From: Pseudophaeomoniella oleicola
Taxonomy: Eukaryota > Ascomycota > Eurotiomycetes > Phaeomoniellales > Phaeomoniellaceae
NCBI GenBank assembly: GCA_003868215.1
Contig: QWDQ01000018.1
Span: forward strand, 364,186 to 428,185
Length of the DNA: 64,000 nt
Reading direction: 5' to 3'
Below the pieces are notes generated by a model. The model worked only from the letters and a program-made list of their open reading frames with translations. It did no database searches and was not told the DNA's origin. The number at the start of each line of letters is the position of its first letter. Positions within the stretch are counted from its first letter, which is position 1. Shown here one piece after another: positions 11,075 to 21,774 of this stretch. The translations under genes were made by a program, and so were the position numbers.

Positions 11075-14000
11075 TCAGATGGATGTAGAGTCACTAGTGG
11101 TGGTGGTGGCGATGTCATTCACATCTAGCTTTTCAAAGGATCTAAAGGATTCGTTGTCGTCGTCATCTTTTGCTGCTGCTGCTGCTGCTTCTTCATCATC
11201 GTCGTCAATGTCGATATCCACTACGCCTGTGCTAGAGGCGTCAGACATGCGCTCTGTTGGTGTGTCGTCATCATCGTTGTCGTCGTCGTTAAAGTCGTCA
11301 TCGTCATGGGTGTTGAAAAAATCATCATCGTCGTGATAACGTTGGTCAATTGTATCATGGTCAGAGCTGTATTGATATACTTCTGTCTCTTTTCCCTTGA
11401 CGTTTCTGGCATCGATAATGCTGATATCGTCTTCTTCGTCCTTGGCATCAGGGACAGTACTCTCGAAATCAGACAATCCTGGATAATCTTGTTTTTCACG
11501 GATCATTTGCCAGAGCGGATCCATGTCAGCTGCTGCAGTGGCCTCTCCGGCTTCGGATATGGTAGTACTAAGGCTCTTGACAGTACTGCCATTCTCCATT
11601 GTTCCGTCTGTAGCTCGGACACTAGCTTTTGCGATGGTGCTTTGCGCTTCGCTGTCAATGATGGAGTAGGATTCGCTGTCAGAAATATCACCATTCACCA
11701 TACTTCCTACTGGAGTCATCCCATTGTGGATATCAGGACCGGGAGCAGAGAATCCACCAGATTCGAGGTTGGGAACGTTACTTTCGTCGAACACTCCTCC
11801 TGTCCCATCATCATTGCCACCAGCCCACAACGGGAGATATTTCCATTCATTGTCTCCAAGATTCAAAAGAGTGTCGAGAAGACGGATGGGAATGCGGTCG
11901 GTGAGGTGATATAAGTGCGAAGGGTCAATAATGGGATGGGTCAGCACACCCATGGTTTTATTCACTGAGTGCAAAAACTTGTTGAGGGAGAATGAGGGAT
12001 GAGGTAGCGCTAGACCAGAAGAAGAGCCTGTCTGAATGTATCTGTCTTGTTGCGATGGGTCCGGCTGTGGGGAGGGACTGCCTCGTTCGTTATGATGGAC
12101 GTAGAGGGAGCCTTCCGAACGGTCCTCGGGGTAGATTTGTTCGCCAGAGGCGTAAAACTGTGCCTGCTCTGAATCTCCCAGCTGGTGGAGGCTTAGGTCT
12201 GGATTTCGGACTTGTAACCAAGGTGCTTGTGTTTGTGCTGTTGGGGTGCTAGTTTGCGGTTCGAAAGCTAGCCCATCTGAACCATCGGAAGATTCGTGAA
12301 TTTTGCCTTTTCGAGGTCGAATAGGAAGATCTTCGGACGCGAGATTCGCAACTGCATCTCGAAACGGGAGATGACTAGTAAAGCCTGTGGAAGTTGCATT
12401 GGACGGGCTATCTGTAGGTTCGAGGTCTTGCGAGACTCTGCGTCTCTTCAGCCAGGTCCTGGGATCATCAAATAAAAATGCAACGCCTTTAGGTCTTTTG
12501 GGGCTGACGGTATCGGATGTATTTGTTGCATTCTGAGCCTCCCACTTGTTGCTCGATGGTCGATATTCAGGTTTTTGATGTACAGCAACAGCCGCATCTC
12601 TGTCAGCCTCATTCCTCTCATCAATCATCACGTTATATGAGTCAACTAAGTTCTGTAGGCGGTCTCTTTTGATGAAGGGGAGCACATCAAGTCCGCTGGT
12701 CAGGCCACCTAATGTATCTGAAAGCTCTCTTGCAACGTCACTCTCGAAGAGGGCGAGATCATCTCGCCAAAAGTCTTCAAGCATAAGCGATGTCCAGAAA
12801 GTGCGAGTAAATATGCGCTCGTCCGCGGGCAAGTGGAAATATGTTTCTCTAAATGATGTAATACCGGAAATCAACTCTTTTAGTTCTCCAGTATTATGCT
12901 CAACGTGATCAGGAACCGCCGCACCAGGCAGGATGGATGAAAATTGCTCTGAGACCTTGAAAAGCACAGCCAACATGCGCATTCGTATGTAGCCACGTAA
13001 TGACTTTATGAGGGTTTGTTGAAGTCCTCGTTCCTCCTTGTTGCGTGGTTGGAAGTCCTTTAATAACGCGTAGTCTCCTGAACCATCAAACAAGTCATCC
13101 GATGCGTTGAGCAGAAAATGGAAATGTTCTTGCATTCTTGACACTAGCTGGTCAGCAGCATGAGTGACACGGTTTTGCTCGTCATCATCGAGATGCTCTC
13201 TTGAACGTCCATGGACCGAGACACTTCCCAGGGCCTGTCCGCGGCTGTGGACACGCATTAATGCTTGTTCTCCCACAAGTATCGCAAATGCATTTCGAGT
13301 CAAGACTTCCGATTTTATGCCTAGGCCAATACGATAGCAGACTTCTGGATTGCATTGGATGAAGTTCGAATTAGGAAAGGCATATAGCCACTTAGTAATC
13401 CAGCCGTTGACTCTTTCGTGAGTGGCACAATCAAGGTGCTTTGCGATGCCAAAGTAATTCCAGACTTTCGGGGCTGAGTCAAGACAAGGATCTTGGAATT
13501 CGATGGCGCTGAGAACACGCTCGATTGCCGATCTATGCCGCAGTGGTGAGTACTCAAGCTCGGGGACCTCGGGAGCCTCGCCATGGTGCAAGGTACGGAT
13601 TGGTTGGATCTGTTCTCCACGACCGTGGATATGATTGTCAGGACGATCGACCGTCATTGAAGCATTGTGTTCAGCTGAAGAACCCCCAGGTACCTCAGAT
13701 TCGAACGCAGGTTCTAGGGATGGTGGACGTGGCATGCAGCCTTCCCAGTTCCCTACTCTTGGCGGCTCCTTCCCTTTTGCTGTTGGATGCCAGTCTGAGG
13801 TCTTTGAGGCGGATGTTTCGCCGTCGACGATTATCGGAGTCCCCTTTTCTTTTTCAAGAACATCACTAGGATTTGTTGAAGGTTGTTGAGCTGGTATGTT
13901 GACTAATTGTAAGTGCTCGATGTCATCCCGTCCACCTTTCATGAGAGGTGACACTGAGAAGTGTTCGGCAATGTGACACCAATTTAACACGCCCCTCGTA

Positions 14001-14497
14001 CAGGACAGCTCGGTCAGTAGAAGAATGGCTTCTTCATCCTCATCCGGTGGTCGCAGGTCCAAGACATACTTGATGCCCGGAGGTTTACCTTCAGGAAGAA
14101 GCTTGCGCAGAAGGCGATTCAATCGGGTTTGCTTGTCTATTGACAGCAATTTTTCGAACTTTGGTGATCGCATCGACAGAAGTCGGTCACTGTGGATCCT
14201 GTGTTTGAGCGCAAAATGGGCTCTGGTTCGGCCATAAGACGAAGAACTCTGGCCATTGAGTCGTGGAGGTTCTCCAATTAAGACAATGGTGTCAGCATCT
14301 GCAAAATTCAAGAGTTCCACCTCCGCTCCTTGACGAAGTTTGAATTTGTCTAGAGTGCTGTCACGCCCAGGAGCAGCCCGTTGGTCTGGCGTAGACCGAA
14401 AGCCTTCCGCGAAACCGTTGAAGCCTTCTTCAGCATACTGACGGCGTGATGCCTCTAGAGCACGATCGAGATCCTCACGTTCAAGTGCCAATGTCAT
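11075..14497 (-). CDS. Large acidic-tailed protein of unknown function
   Basis: A single open exon of 1,140 residues from an ATG at 14497. I do not recognise the family with certainty. The N-terminal 180 residues look globular. A segment of β-strand-like and helical stretches (VELLNFADADTIVLIGEP, then HSDRLLSMRSPKFEKLL) resembles the layout of a BTB/POZ domain, which is a guess. A second globular part at about 330-660 carries conserved-looking WNYFGIAKHL and NGWITKWLYAFPNSNFIQC. Residues after about 690 are low-complexity, and the last 120 contain long Asp tracts and an Ala tract. The protein may act as a scaffold or adaptor, but no catalytic motif is visible. Extra 5' exons cannot be excluded. 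Confidence 0.8.
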   Translation of the reverse strand: MTLALEREDLDRALEASRRQYAEEGFNGFAEGFRSTPDQRAAPGRDSTLDKFKLRQGAEVELLNFADADTIVLIGEPPRLNGQSSSSYGRTRAHFALKHRIHSDRLLSMRSPKFEKLLSIDKQTRLNRLLRKLLPEGKPPGIKYVLDLRPPDEDEEAILLLTELSCTRGVLNWCHIAEHFSVSPLMKGGRDDIEHLQLVNIPAQQPSTNPSDVLEKEKGTPIIVDGETSASKTSDWHPTAKGKEPPRVGNWEGCMPRPPSLEPAFESEVPGGSSAEHNASMTVDRPDNHIHGRGEQIQPIRTLHHGEAPEVPELEYSPLRHRSAIERVLSAIEFQDPCLDSAPKVWNYFGIAKHLDCATHERVNGWITKWLYAFPNSNFIQCNPEVCYRIGLGIKSEVLTRNAFAILVGEQALMRVHSRGQALGSVSVHGRSREHLDDDEQNRVTHAADQLVSRMQEHFHFLLNASDDLFDGSGDYALLKDFQPRNKEERGLQQTLIKSLRGYIRMRMLAVLFKVSEQFSSILPGAAVPDHVEHNTGELKELISGITSFRETYFHLPADERIFTRTFWTSLMLEDFWRDDLALFESDVARELSDTLGGLTSGLDVLPFIKRDRLQNLVDSYNVMIDERNEADRDAAVAVHQKPEYRPSSNKWEAQNATNTSDTVSPKRPKGVAFLFDDPRTWLKRRRVSQDLEPTDSPSNATSTGFTSHLPFRDAVANLASEDLPIRPRKGKIHESSDGSDGLAFEPQTSTPTAQTQAPWLQVRNPDLSLHQLGDSEQAQFYASGEQIYPEDRSEGSLYVHHNERGSPSPQPDPSQQDRYIQTGSSSGLALPHPSFSLNKFLHSVNKTMGVLTHPIIDPSHLYHLTDRIPIRLLDTLLNLGDNEWKYLPLWAGGNDDGTGGVFDESNVPNLESGGFSAPGPDIHNGMTPVGSMVNGDISDSESYSIIDSEAQSTIAKASVRATDGTMENGSTVKSLSTTISEAGEATAAADMDPLWQMIREKQDYPGLSDFESTVPDAKDEEDDISIIDARNVKGKETEVYQYSSDHDTIDQRYHDDDDFFNTHDDDDFNDDDNDDDDTPTERMSDASSTGVVDIDIDDDDEEAAAAAAKDDDDNESFRSFEKLDVNDIATTTTSDSTSI
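11150..11335 (-). repeat. Trinucleotide-rich tract coding Asp/Ala runs
   Basis: GAT/GAC and GCA/GCT triplet runs inside the acidic C-terminus of the 1,140-residue protein. They encode poly-Asp and an eight-residue poly-Ala. Length variation between strains is likely. Confidence 0.75.
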
Positions 14498-15819
14498 GTT
14501 GCAGAGCACTCTGTGAAGCTGAATGTTGATACGACGAAAAGGGTTTGACTTCTTATGGCCCTCAGCCTACGTACTGTTGGGGTTGCAGGACGGAATAAGC
14601 GTAAATCGCGAATCAGGAAAGTAGAAGCAGTCTCAGATTGGAGCCAGTGTATGCTGAGGTTGTCTCCTAGTTTGACTTCTCCTACGTCTAAGTGGCGATG
14701 CTTTATGGTCCTGATTTGTCCGTCCTGGGGGTTGCATCAGATAGCTGGATGACTGGGAAATGGCTCTACTGCTTGCTGTCCATGCAATAGGTGATGAATG
14801 GGAAGGACAACTGAGCGAAGCATCAAGGACCCAGATGATGTACAAACGAGAGGCTAGGGCACATTGGTTATGAGATGTACAAGAAAGCTGATGCCTTGTC
14901 ATGTGGGTGTGGTGGAGAGGCTCAGCCTGACGCGGGTAGAGCAACCTCTGTCATCTTATTTGCCTGTCAACACGCGCGGCCATTGACTTACAGGCAGCAA
15001 ACCCCCAAGGTAGTCAAGACTCGACTTGGCCATCATATGACTCTATCATGCGGATTCGTGAAACGATATTACTCATCACTCGTTTCCCGTATGCCTTTGT
15101 AGTTTGGTCCCTGCAACGTTAGTCGACCTACGGAGTAGACCATCCAGATACAGACGGCGTTGTAAGATACAGACGCATCATCTCACCCCAGCAGTGTAGC
15201 GAGAGGTTATACGGTATTTAGAGATAACCACTGGGCAGACCTTAGACAACAAGAGGCTGAAAGTCAGCATGGTGGCTAGGGGTATCGTCCTTCCTCTACA
15301 GATGGTATTCTTATTGGCAGGTACCCAATGACCTGCCCACCTGCAAAGCAAGAAAGGCAGAGAACGAAGGGAGAGGCGATGTGGGCGAAGCTTGAACAAT
15401 GACTCCACCAAAGCCTAGAATCATGAAATTTTCAACCATCTGCCCAGGATCTCGAGAATAAATGACATAATTATTCTGGACACCTTCACGCTCACTACAA
15501 CGTTATATAGCAACGACGGCTTCATTTTGAATTGCTTACATAGCCGAGTCATACATAGGTAGCATAACTTTGTGGTAGCCTTATCGTGGTCATATTGTTG
15601 CTCATAAATGACGACCTAGTAATCAGCTCACGCTCTAGGGAGTCTTCCGAGTACAAGAACTCATGAAGGCTGCTACCCAAGAGTGAGGCGTCTTCAGGAA
15701 TATTTGGTTGGGTGGGCCGCTATCAGTCCCAAGTCAAGAGGCTCACGATATTGCAGCCCCAGCGCCATGAAAGAGTCCGAATCATAGAAAAAGTAGCTGC
15801 ATTCTCATATTTGCTGCTC
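14498..15819. other. Intergenic, no gene seen
   Basis: This covers the 5' side of the acidic-protein gene and the 3' side of p23, both on the minus strand. Only short unsupported open stretches are present. Confidence 0.55.
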
Positions 15820-16602
15820 TCATTCCTTGATTTCCTGAACCTTAGCCGTAGATGAGCCTTCCTCCTCAAGCTCGGGCATATCTGCATCTGATTCCTCGCC
15901 CTCGTCATCCCCAGCATCGTCATCAAGACCTGCACCTGCACCTGCTCCGGCGCCTAGCTTGGAGAAGTCAATGCCACCAAAGCCTCCGTCACCGCCCATG
16001 CCACCCATACCGCCCATGCCTTCCATGCCGGGCATGCCGCCGCCCATGCCACCACCAAACTGATTCATGTAGTCATCATCAGCGGCCTCGTCCTGCTCGT
16101 CTTCATCCACCCACTGTTTCACGTCAGCAGCTGTTTGGACGAAATTCGAAAACCACGCCACATACCTTATCGAAGTCGGTCTTGAGGAAGTGAACCTTGG
16201 CCTTGTCCTTCAGCAACCTTGGCCAATACTCCTCCTTGAGCTCCTTTTTCCGTAGGACCATCTCAATGTCGCGGGCAGTGTGGTGGGTCTTGCTGTTTTC
16301 GACATCGATCTCGTCAAAAAAGTCTATATCCAAATGATACGTTGTCTTCTTGGTGTCTGAAGTACCGGTAAAGGTCAACCCCGTTGGCTTCAGATCGAGT
16401 TTGAGCGATTTTGGAGAGACATCAGGTACGGAGATCGTGAGGTAGATGTAGTTTTTGGCGGGGTCATCATTGGACGAGCGCTGAGCCCAGAGCACTGTCA
16501 ATCAACAACTTTGTCAGCTCACAATCTTCGGCGACCATGAAATGGCAGTCATTGATCCTGCAGGAATAGCCTACCTTCTGGGGTTACCTGAGTGTTTGAC
16601 AT
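15820..16602 (-). CDS. SBA1: Hsp90 co-chaperone p23 (Sba1/Wos2 type)
   Basis: Three exons: 16602-16575, 16494-16166 and 16113-15820, giving 216 residues. Introns are 80 and 52 nt (GTAGGC and GTATGT donors). Exon 1 encodes only MSNTQVTPE plus one base; splicing creates the typical TPEVLWAQRSS start. The CS domain covers about residues 8-115 (NYIYLTISVPDV, LKLDLKPTGLTFTG, ending EYWPRLLKDKAKVHFLKTDFDKW), with the p23 signature at its end. The tail is Gly/Met-rich (GGMGGMGG repeats), followed by an acidic stretch, as in fungal and plant p23. The protein binds and stabilises ATP-bound Hsp90 in the cytosol and nucleus. A heat-shock-element-like array lies about 220 bp upstream of the start. The length is normal for Sba1 (216 in yeast). 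Confidence 0.95.
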
Positions 16603-17413
16603 ATTGTAGGAAGATTGGTGATCAATGAGCAGAGGCGCAACAGAAATCGGTCGTGTAGCAACTTCGTGGTAATCAAGAAGGTTGTATGTAGACGCAAGGC
16701 AATCTGGTCTAATTGTGCGAATTACAAAAGTGAGGTTGAGCAAAGTGGGAGGTGTACACAGAAGTGAAAGGTAAAGAGGTGCTTGATTGTTCAAGCTTCT
16801 CCGCCTATTAGCAGCTTAGAAGCTCCGCGAACTTGACAGAAGATTTAAGTATGCCGCCCCCAACGCGGATTCGAAATGACTGAAATGATTCAAGGCTGAG
16901 AGGGGCAGGATTACAGTTGTTCGAGCTAATGCTGTCAGGTATCTACCTAGGTAGGTACATGTGTTTTAAATATTATTTCTGAAGGTAGACCGTGGTCCTT
17001 GTCACTTTTCATCTTCCGTTCTCCTTCATTGCATCATTGGGGTTCTGTCTACTATGGTACCTAGGTAGCTCGGTAGGTATTGACGGTGGTTTTTGGGCAC
17101 GCAGCCTGGGCGCCTTGGTCCCCGCACGAACCTCCGAGTATCCTGCCTAATACGTATGTACCTTGCTACTACGTAAGTTAGTACGACTCTACTACGTACA
17201 GTACCAAAGAGCACTCTCCTATCAGCCTTATCTAATACCTGTAGTACGGTGTATATCGTACCTTACAAGTAGTTTCATGAACCGTCAACTTACCCCACGC
17301 CTTGCCTGTTGCATCTCTCAAGGTCCGACAGACATCACACTCACCTCACTGCCGCACCCGTTCTGCAGTATAGTGAACGCACGACCCAGCTTTGTAGTGT
17401 CATACCCAGCACA
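16603..17413. other. Divergent promoter of p23 and Vps24
   Basis: About 810 bases between two divergent start codons. It holds a heat-shock-element-like array near 16819, TACCTAGGTA palindromes at about 16945 and 17058, and ACTACGTA half-palindromes at 17165-17205. Confidence 0.6.
16819..16841. promoter_or_regulatory. Heat-shock-element-like array
   Basis: GAA pentamer cores occur at 16819, 16829 and 16839, exactly 10 bp apart. The middle inverted units are imperfect (TCC at 16824, TGA at 16834 instead of TTC). This is the phasing bound by HSF trimers. It lies 217-240 bp upstream of the p23 start, a gene class commonly controlled by Hsf1. Confidence 0.45.
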
Positions 17414-18151
17414 ATGGAATCTTTGAAAGCAGTATTCTTCAAGCCGGATCCAGCAGCACAGGTAACACAATTCTCTACCCGCAATGCGATAGAGTGGGTA
17501 TTGATGTCAGAACAGAAGCGCAAATGTGACGCATTGCTACGCTCACAGATGCGCAAACTCGATCGCGATATCAATCAGTTGAAGGTGTTGGATCAGAAAA
17601 CGAGGTCGTACATCCTACAGGCATCCAAGAGAGGTCAACGAAACCCTTCGCAAGCCAAACAAGCAGCAGCCGAAACCAGAATATTCGCCAAAGAATTATT
17701 ACGAGTCAGAAAGCAGAGTGCACGGTTGCATACGAGTAAAGCACAATTGGCAAGTGTGCAGATGCAAGTCACAGAAGCTTTTTCTATGCGAAAGATCGAA
17801 GGAAGCCTGAAGTCAAGCACAGCAATCATGAAAGATGTCAATACGCTAGTAAGACTACCGGAATTGACGGCAACTATGCAAGAACTCAGCCAGGAGCTTA
17901 TGAAAGCCGGCATAGTTGAGGAAATGGTCAGCGACATGATGCCAAACGACGAATTGCTGGAAGGTGAAGACGATGAAGCAGAAGAGGAGGTTGACAAGGT
18001 GTTGAACGAAGTTCTCCAAGGTAAACTAGGCAAGGCACCTGTCGCTGAAGATAGATTGCCGCAACAACCAGTGGAGGTAGAAGAAGAATTCGAGGATCAA
18101 GAAGCGAGTCTCGCCGATATGCGTGGGCGGCTAGAAGCGCTGAAGAGCTGA
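17414..18151 (+). CDS. VPS24: ESCRT-III subunit Vps24 (CHMP3)
   Basis: A Snf7-family protein. Two exons are proposed: 17414-17461 and 17516-18151, giving 227 residues. The 54-nt segment 17462-17515 (GTAACA...AACAG) is in frame and stop-free, so the region also reads as one 245-residue ORF. Its 18 residues fall in the middle of a conserved helix, and removing them yields DPAAQKRKCDALLRSQMRKL, as in Vps24 proteins. The core is basic at the N-terminus (helix 1-2) and acidic after about residue 170. A MIM-like end (DMRGRLEALKS) matches the C-terminal site that recruits Vps4 MIT domains. It polymerises on endosomal membranes with Vps2 during multivesicular-body formation. NTLVRLPELTATMQELSQEL and MKAGIVEEMVSD are family signatures. 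Confidence 0.93.
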   Translation: MESLKAVFFKPDPAAQVTQFSTRNAIEWVLMSEQKRKCDALLRSQMRKLDRDINQLKVLDQKTRSYILQASKRGQRNPSQAKQAAAETRIFAKELLRVRKQSARLHTSKAQLASVQMQVTEAFSMRKIEGSLKSSTAIMKDVNTLVRLPELTATMQELSQELMKAGIVEEMVSDMMPNDELLEGEDDEAEEEVDKVLNEVLQGKLGKAPVAEDRLPQQPVEVEEEFEDQEASLADMRGRLEALKS

Positions 18152-18922
18152 GTCACCTCAGACTGTTTATCTAACTACTGCATATAAAGCCTTTGCTCGT
18201 TGGATCACATTGATCTAGTACAAATAATGGGTTTGCGAATTTAAGAGTCCTGGCGTAAGGCGTTCCGGAATGGCTTTGACAAATGGTTAGATGGCGATAC
18301 TAGAGCATTCCAGCATTGGAGAGGGAGGACATCGAGATATCATCCTGCAGGTGCTTGGTTCATGTGGAACTCAACACAGTCTTAAGACCTTTCCCCTGCA
18401 CACTTCCTACATAGGTAGCGTCGACGCCACTGCCATGGTTTTCTGTGAACATCTATCATTTACGGAGGGTATCGCAACATATACAATAATATGGTCATTG
18501 CCGTCTTGTACCATAACGGACAAGTCGAGAACCTAGCTACAACAGATGATGCCACTTTCGGTTTAGCGCATAATCGCCTTTGGCGCCTGGCGGAAGAAGC
18601 TGTTGCCTCCATCACCTTCCTGCAGCAGATTCACTTTTCCCCTGTAATCAGCCTTCACTTCCAACTTCACTTTCCATCTGGAATCACTGTTTTCTTCCAT
18701 AAAACATCATCATCACTTCGTACATTCTTTATTTGACCAGTTTCAATCAATAACACCTCTGGGTTTCACTTGCTCACACTAAGCTGTCGTCTGAGATACT
18801 TGAAATATCGCATCGCGCCTTTTGGACACCTCAACTGCTGCCAAAGACGATCGCATTGTGTCGCGCAATCCCTCGTTGATTCAGTATTTTATACCATCAC
18901 TCCTCCAAGTTCCATTTCCAAG
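18152..18922. other. Intergenic, Yra1/Mlo3 promoter
   Basis: About 770 bases between two plus-strand genes. The second half is pyrimidine-rich, as in strong fungal promoters. No further gene seen. Confidence 0.5.
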
Positions 18923-20729
18923 ATGTCTGGAAAGCTCGACCAGTCGCTTGATGAAATCCTCAGCACGCGCCGCAAGGCAGGTCATCGCACCCGCCCCCGA
19001 GGCGCAAAGGCAGGAAAAACAAATGCCCCTCCTAGTGCACCAACCGGTGGAATCAAGAAATCAACGAAGCAATCTAAACCCGCTGCAAAGGCAGCTCCTG
19101 TCGCTCCCGCGTCAGTCCCCAGAGAAAGCAAGATCGTCGTGAGTGGCTTGGTGAGTTTCAACTTAGCTACGACTCGTTGCGTACCAAAAACTAACCCATG
19201 TCCTAGCCCACCGACGTAAACGAAGCGCAGATTAAGGTATGTGATTGAGAGGTCTTCGCCTTGGATTTTCGTCGCCGTACATTCCGAATCTGCAACCTGT
19301 CGAGATTTCGTGCAATTGCACTTTGCACCTCGCTTCCTCATTGGATTGACGAAGCACGTGTGTCATGCTGAAAAGGTGACACTGAGCCATCCCTCTGTTG
19401 TATTTCAACTCGCCAATATATGGTTTGACGCGAAAATATAAGAGGTCGATGCGCCGACCTTGCGATTTCAAGCGCTCATGCACAAGTATATCGAGCGAGC
19501 ATGAAAGCGCCTCTGATGCAGGTCACGTAATCTGGAGATCTCTGCATCCCAGGTACTCAAGCTGGTCACGGGACTGATTTCACCTATCTTCATGTGTTAA
19601 GGAGCATCAGTGAGCATTGCTACATCGAGCAAGCAGCTTAGCAAATATTCAAGTTCGGCTACGACAGTCCTGAGAGATCAAACGGTTTGTTTCCTGTTCG
19701 TCGCACCACGACACACGAGCGGTGACAGACCGTTTGTATTTATACAGCGCAGTGGTAACTCCACCTGAATACCCCGGCAAATTACAGTTTCCACACTTGG
19801 ACGAGCTATAACTATGCAAACAATGTCATCTGTTATCGTTCTCACCAAACATACAGGCTGTAGATGCTAGGGCTGGGTCGACATCTACTGTCCCGTATCT
19901 TCGGTCTTTGGTCATATCAAAGAGGACTGCTCATTACTAACGCGCTCAATTTGCTCGCTGATGCTCCGGTGCTATGGGGCCCTGGGTATATCTCCTTGGA
20001 TCGGCGGCTTCGTCCTTTTTTGAACTCGAGCTCGATACGATTTGTCACTTTCGCTTGTGTCTTACCAGAGAACTAATCGCACGGTCACCATGGTTAGGAA
20101 TACTTCCAAAAGTCTGTTGGCAGTGTCAAACGAGTCATCATTACGTACAATCAGCATGGTGTGAGCCGTGGCATTGCCCAGATCTTTTTCGGCAAATCAG
20201 ATGCTGCGGCAAAGGCTGCCAAGGACCACAATGGCATGCTTGTTGACAAGAAGCCTATGAAGGTACGGAATGGTCCCGAGAGTGGTTCCGAATCCAGACT
20301 AAAGTAGTACAACAGATTGAGCTGGTATTGGATGCTCAAGCCGCACCAACTCGAGCTGCTCCAAAGCCGCTAGGAGAACGAATATCGTACGCACCCGGCA
20401 AGAAGTCAGGACAGTTTGGTCCACTGACCAAGAACAGCGCAAACGCCAAGGCTCAGCCTAAGTCGGCAACCTCAGCAAAGCCCAAGGACGCTACCGCTGG
20501 ACGTGGTGGACGTGCAACTCGCGGTCGTGGTCGTCGAGGTCGGACCCCAGGACGTCCTAAGAAGACAGCTGAAGAGCTCGACCAGGAGATGTCGGACTAC
20601 ATGACCGGTGCAGCTGCTAACAATGATGCCAACGCAGCAAACGCTGCGCCTGCAGCTTCGGCGCAGACCAACGGGGAGGACCTCGGCATGGATGAAATTT
20701 CTGTTAGCTCCCTCAATTTCATTGTCTAA
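18923..20729 (+). CDS. YRA1: ALY/REF mRNA export adaptor (Yra1/Mlo3)
   Basis: Four exons: 18923-19150, 19207-19236, 20098-20262 and 20316-20729, giving 278 residues. The N-terminus has the REF box (LDQSLDEILSTRR). An RRM spans about residues 70-143: KIVVSGL as RNP2, SRGIAQIFF as RNP1. The C-terminus is Arg/Gly-rich (GRGGRATRGRGRRGRTPGR). Such proteins bind mRNA with the TREX complex and hand it to Mex67. The ending differs from the usual UAP56-binding C-box, so one more terminal intron is possible. Introns 1 and 3 are 56 and 53 nt, but intron 2 is 861 nt (19237-20097, GTATGT...CTAAT...TTAG) and splits the RRM. Yeast YRA1 is also known for one unusually long, poorly spliced intron used in autoregulation. 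Confidence 0.92.
19237..20097 (+). other. Unusually long 861-nt intron within the RRM of Yra1/Mlo3
   Basis: The donor is AAG|GTATGT and the acceptor GGTTAG|GAA, with a CTAAT branch site 24 bases before it. The next-longest intron assigned in this window is 175 nt. No ORF inside matches a known protein. The flanking exons join in frame to give VNEAQIKEYFQKSVGSVKR, the expected RRM helix 1. Confidence 0.85.
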
Positions 20730-21774
20730 ACCCGAAGTTGCCAAACTGACCCTCGAATCAGTAAATATTCACACGGAAATTCGCTACATATTTCCATTTC
20801 TTTTGGTCGTTCTCAAGGACTAGTTGATAGGTGTTGTGCTGGAGCAGGTAGTAGGAAGGCCGGATATTTCGAGATTGTACTCTTAACAGGATGAACTTTG
20901 GAAGGACTAGGACTTCATCAGGATGGATTAGTGTCAGATCAAACGCCTATCATAGTTTGTTTCCTCCGGTATCGATGACCAAGCGTTTGCAATAATAAAC
21001 AACAATATGTTATTGGATGACACCGGCTGCACTCTCCAAGAAACACTTCCTGACAGTGCTTGCGTATTGTCTTCCTCTGTGCAAAGCTGTAGTACTGCAT
21101 CGACGGCTTGATTGTTGAGAAAGAAAATGGAAGTACTGAGAACGAAGGACTGAGAAGTAGATGATGTGAAGCCAACATACGGTAGCAGTTATCTTGACAA
21201 GAGGCTACGCTATGCCTTGACAGTGAGTTAGTAGTACCTAACACCGTCTCATTCCTTCTGGATAGCACTGCTTGAATACTTGATTATTCACCGACAGAAG
21301 ATTTCGTCTGTATTCGTCAGCTCTATGCGAAGATTGTTTACTCTGTATACTACGGTATACACCCCACGATCACGATCTGCGTTGCCTTGGTGGAGAATCG
21401 TTGATATGATATCACTGACGTTATTCCTATGTATGTTTACCGCTGAAACGGAACGCACGCCCAATTGACTTCCATGTCATAACATGTCGCGTGCCAGCAT
21501 CATTGTCTACAATTCCGTTCCGTTGAATCCGTTTGCATGACTTGACACGTCAGGGAATAACCACGCTCGTTTTTCCCAAACGTTAGGAATCCTATCTTGT
21601 AGGAAGAGCAGTGAATATAAAAGTCAAACAAGGTGTTCCTAAGCACGAGTGCACGATTCGGGACCTCGGAAGGCACATGTGATACTTAATATCTGTGACG
21701 CGATATTTCTTGGATACTGCAGAGCTGTTACAGTCCCTCTCTCTCCTTTTCTCCAGTCCAGGAAGCACAGTACA
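20730..21774. other. Intergenic, no gene seen
   Basis: About 1 kb after the Yra1/Mlo3 stop. It includes a TATAAA at 21616 that may serve the small membrane protein gene downstream. Confidence 0.5.
21616..21621 (+). promoter_or_regulatory. Possible TATA box
   Basis: TATAAA lies about 155 bp upstream of the start codon at 21775. Position and sequence fit a fungal core promoter, with a pyrimidine tract between it and the ATG. Confidence 0.3.
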
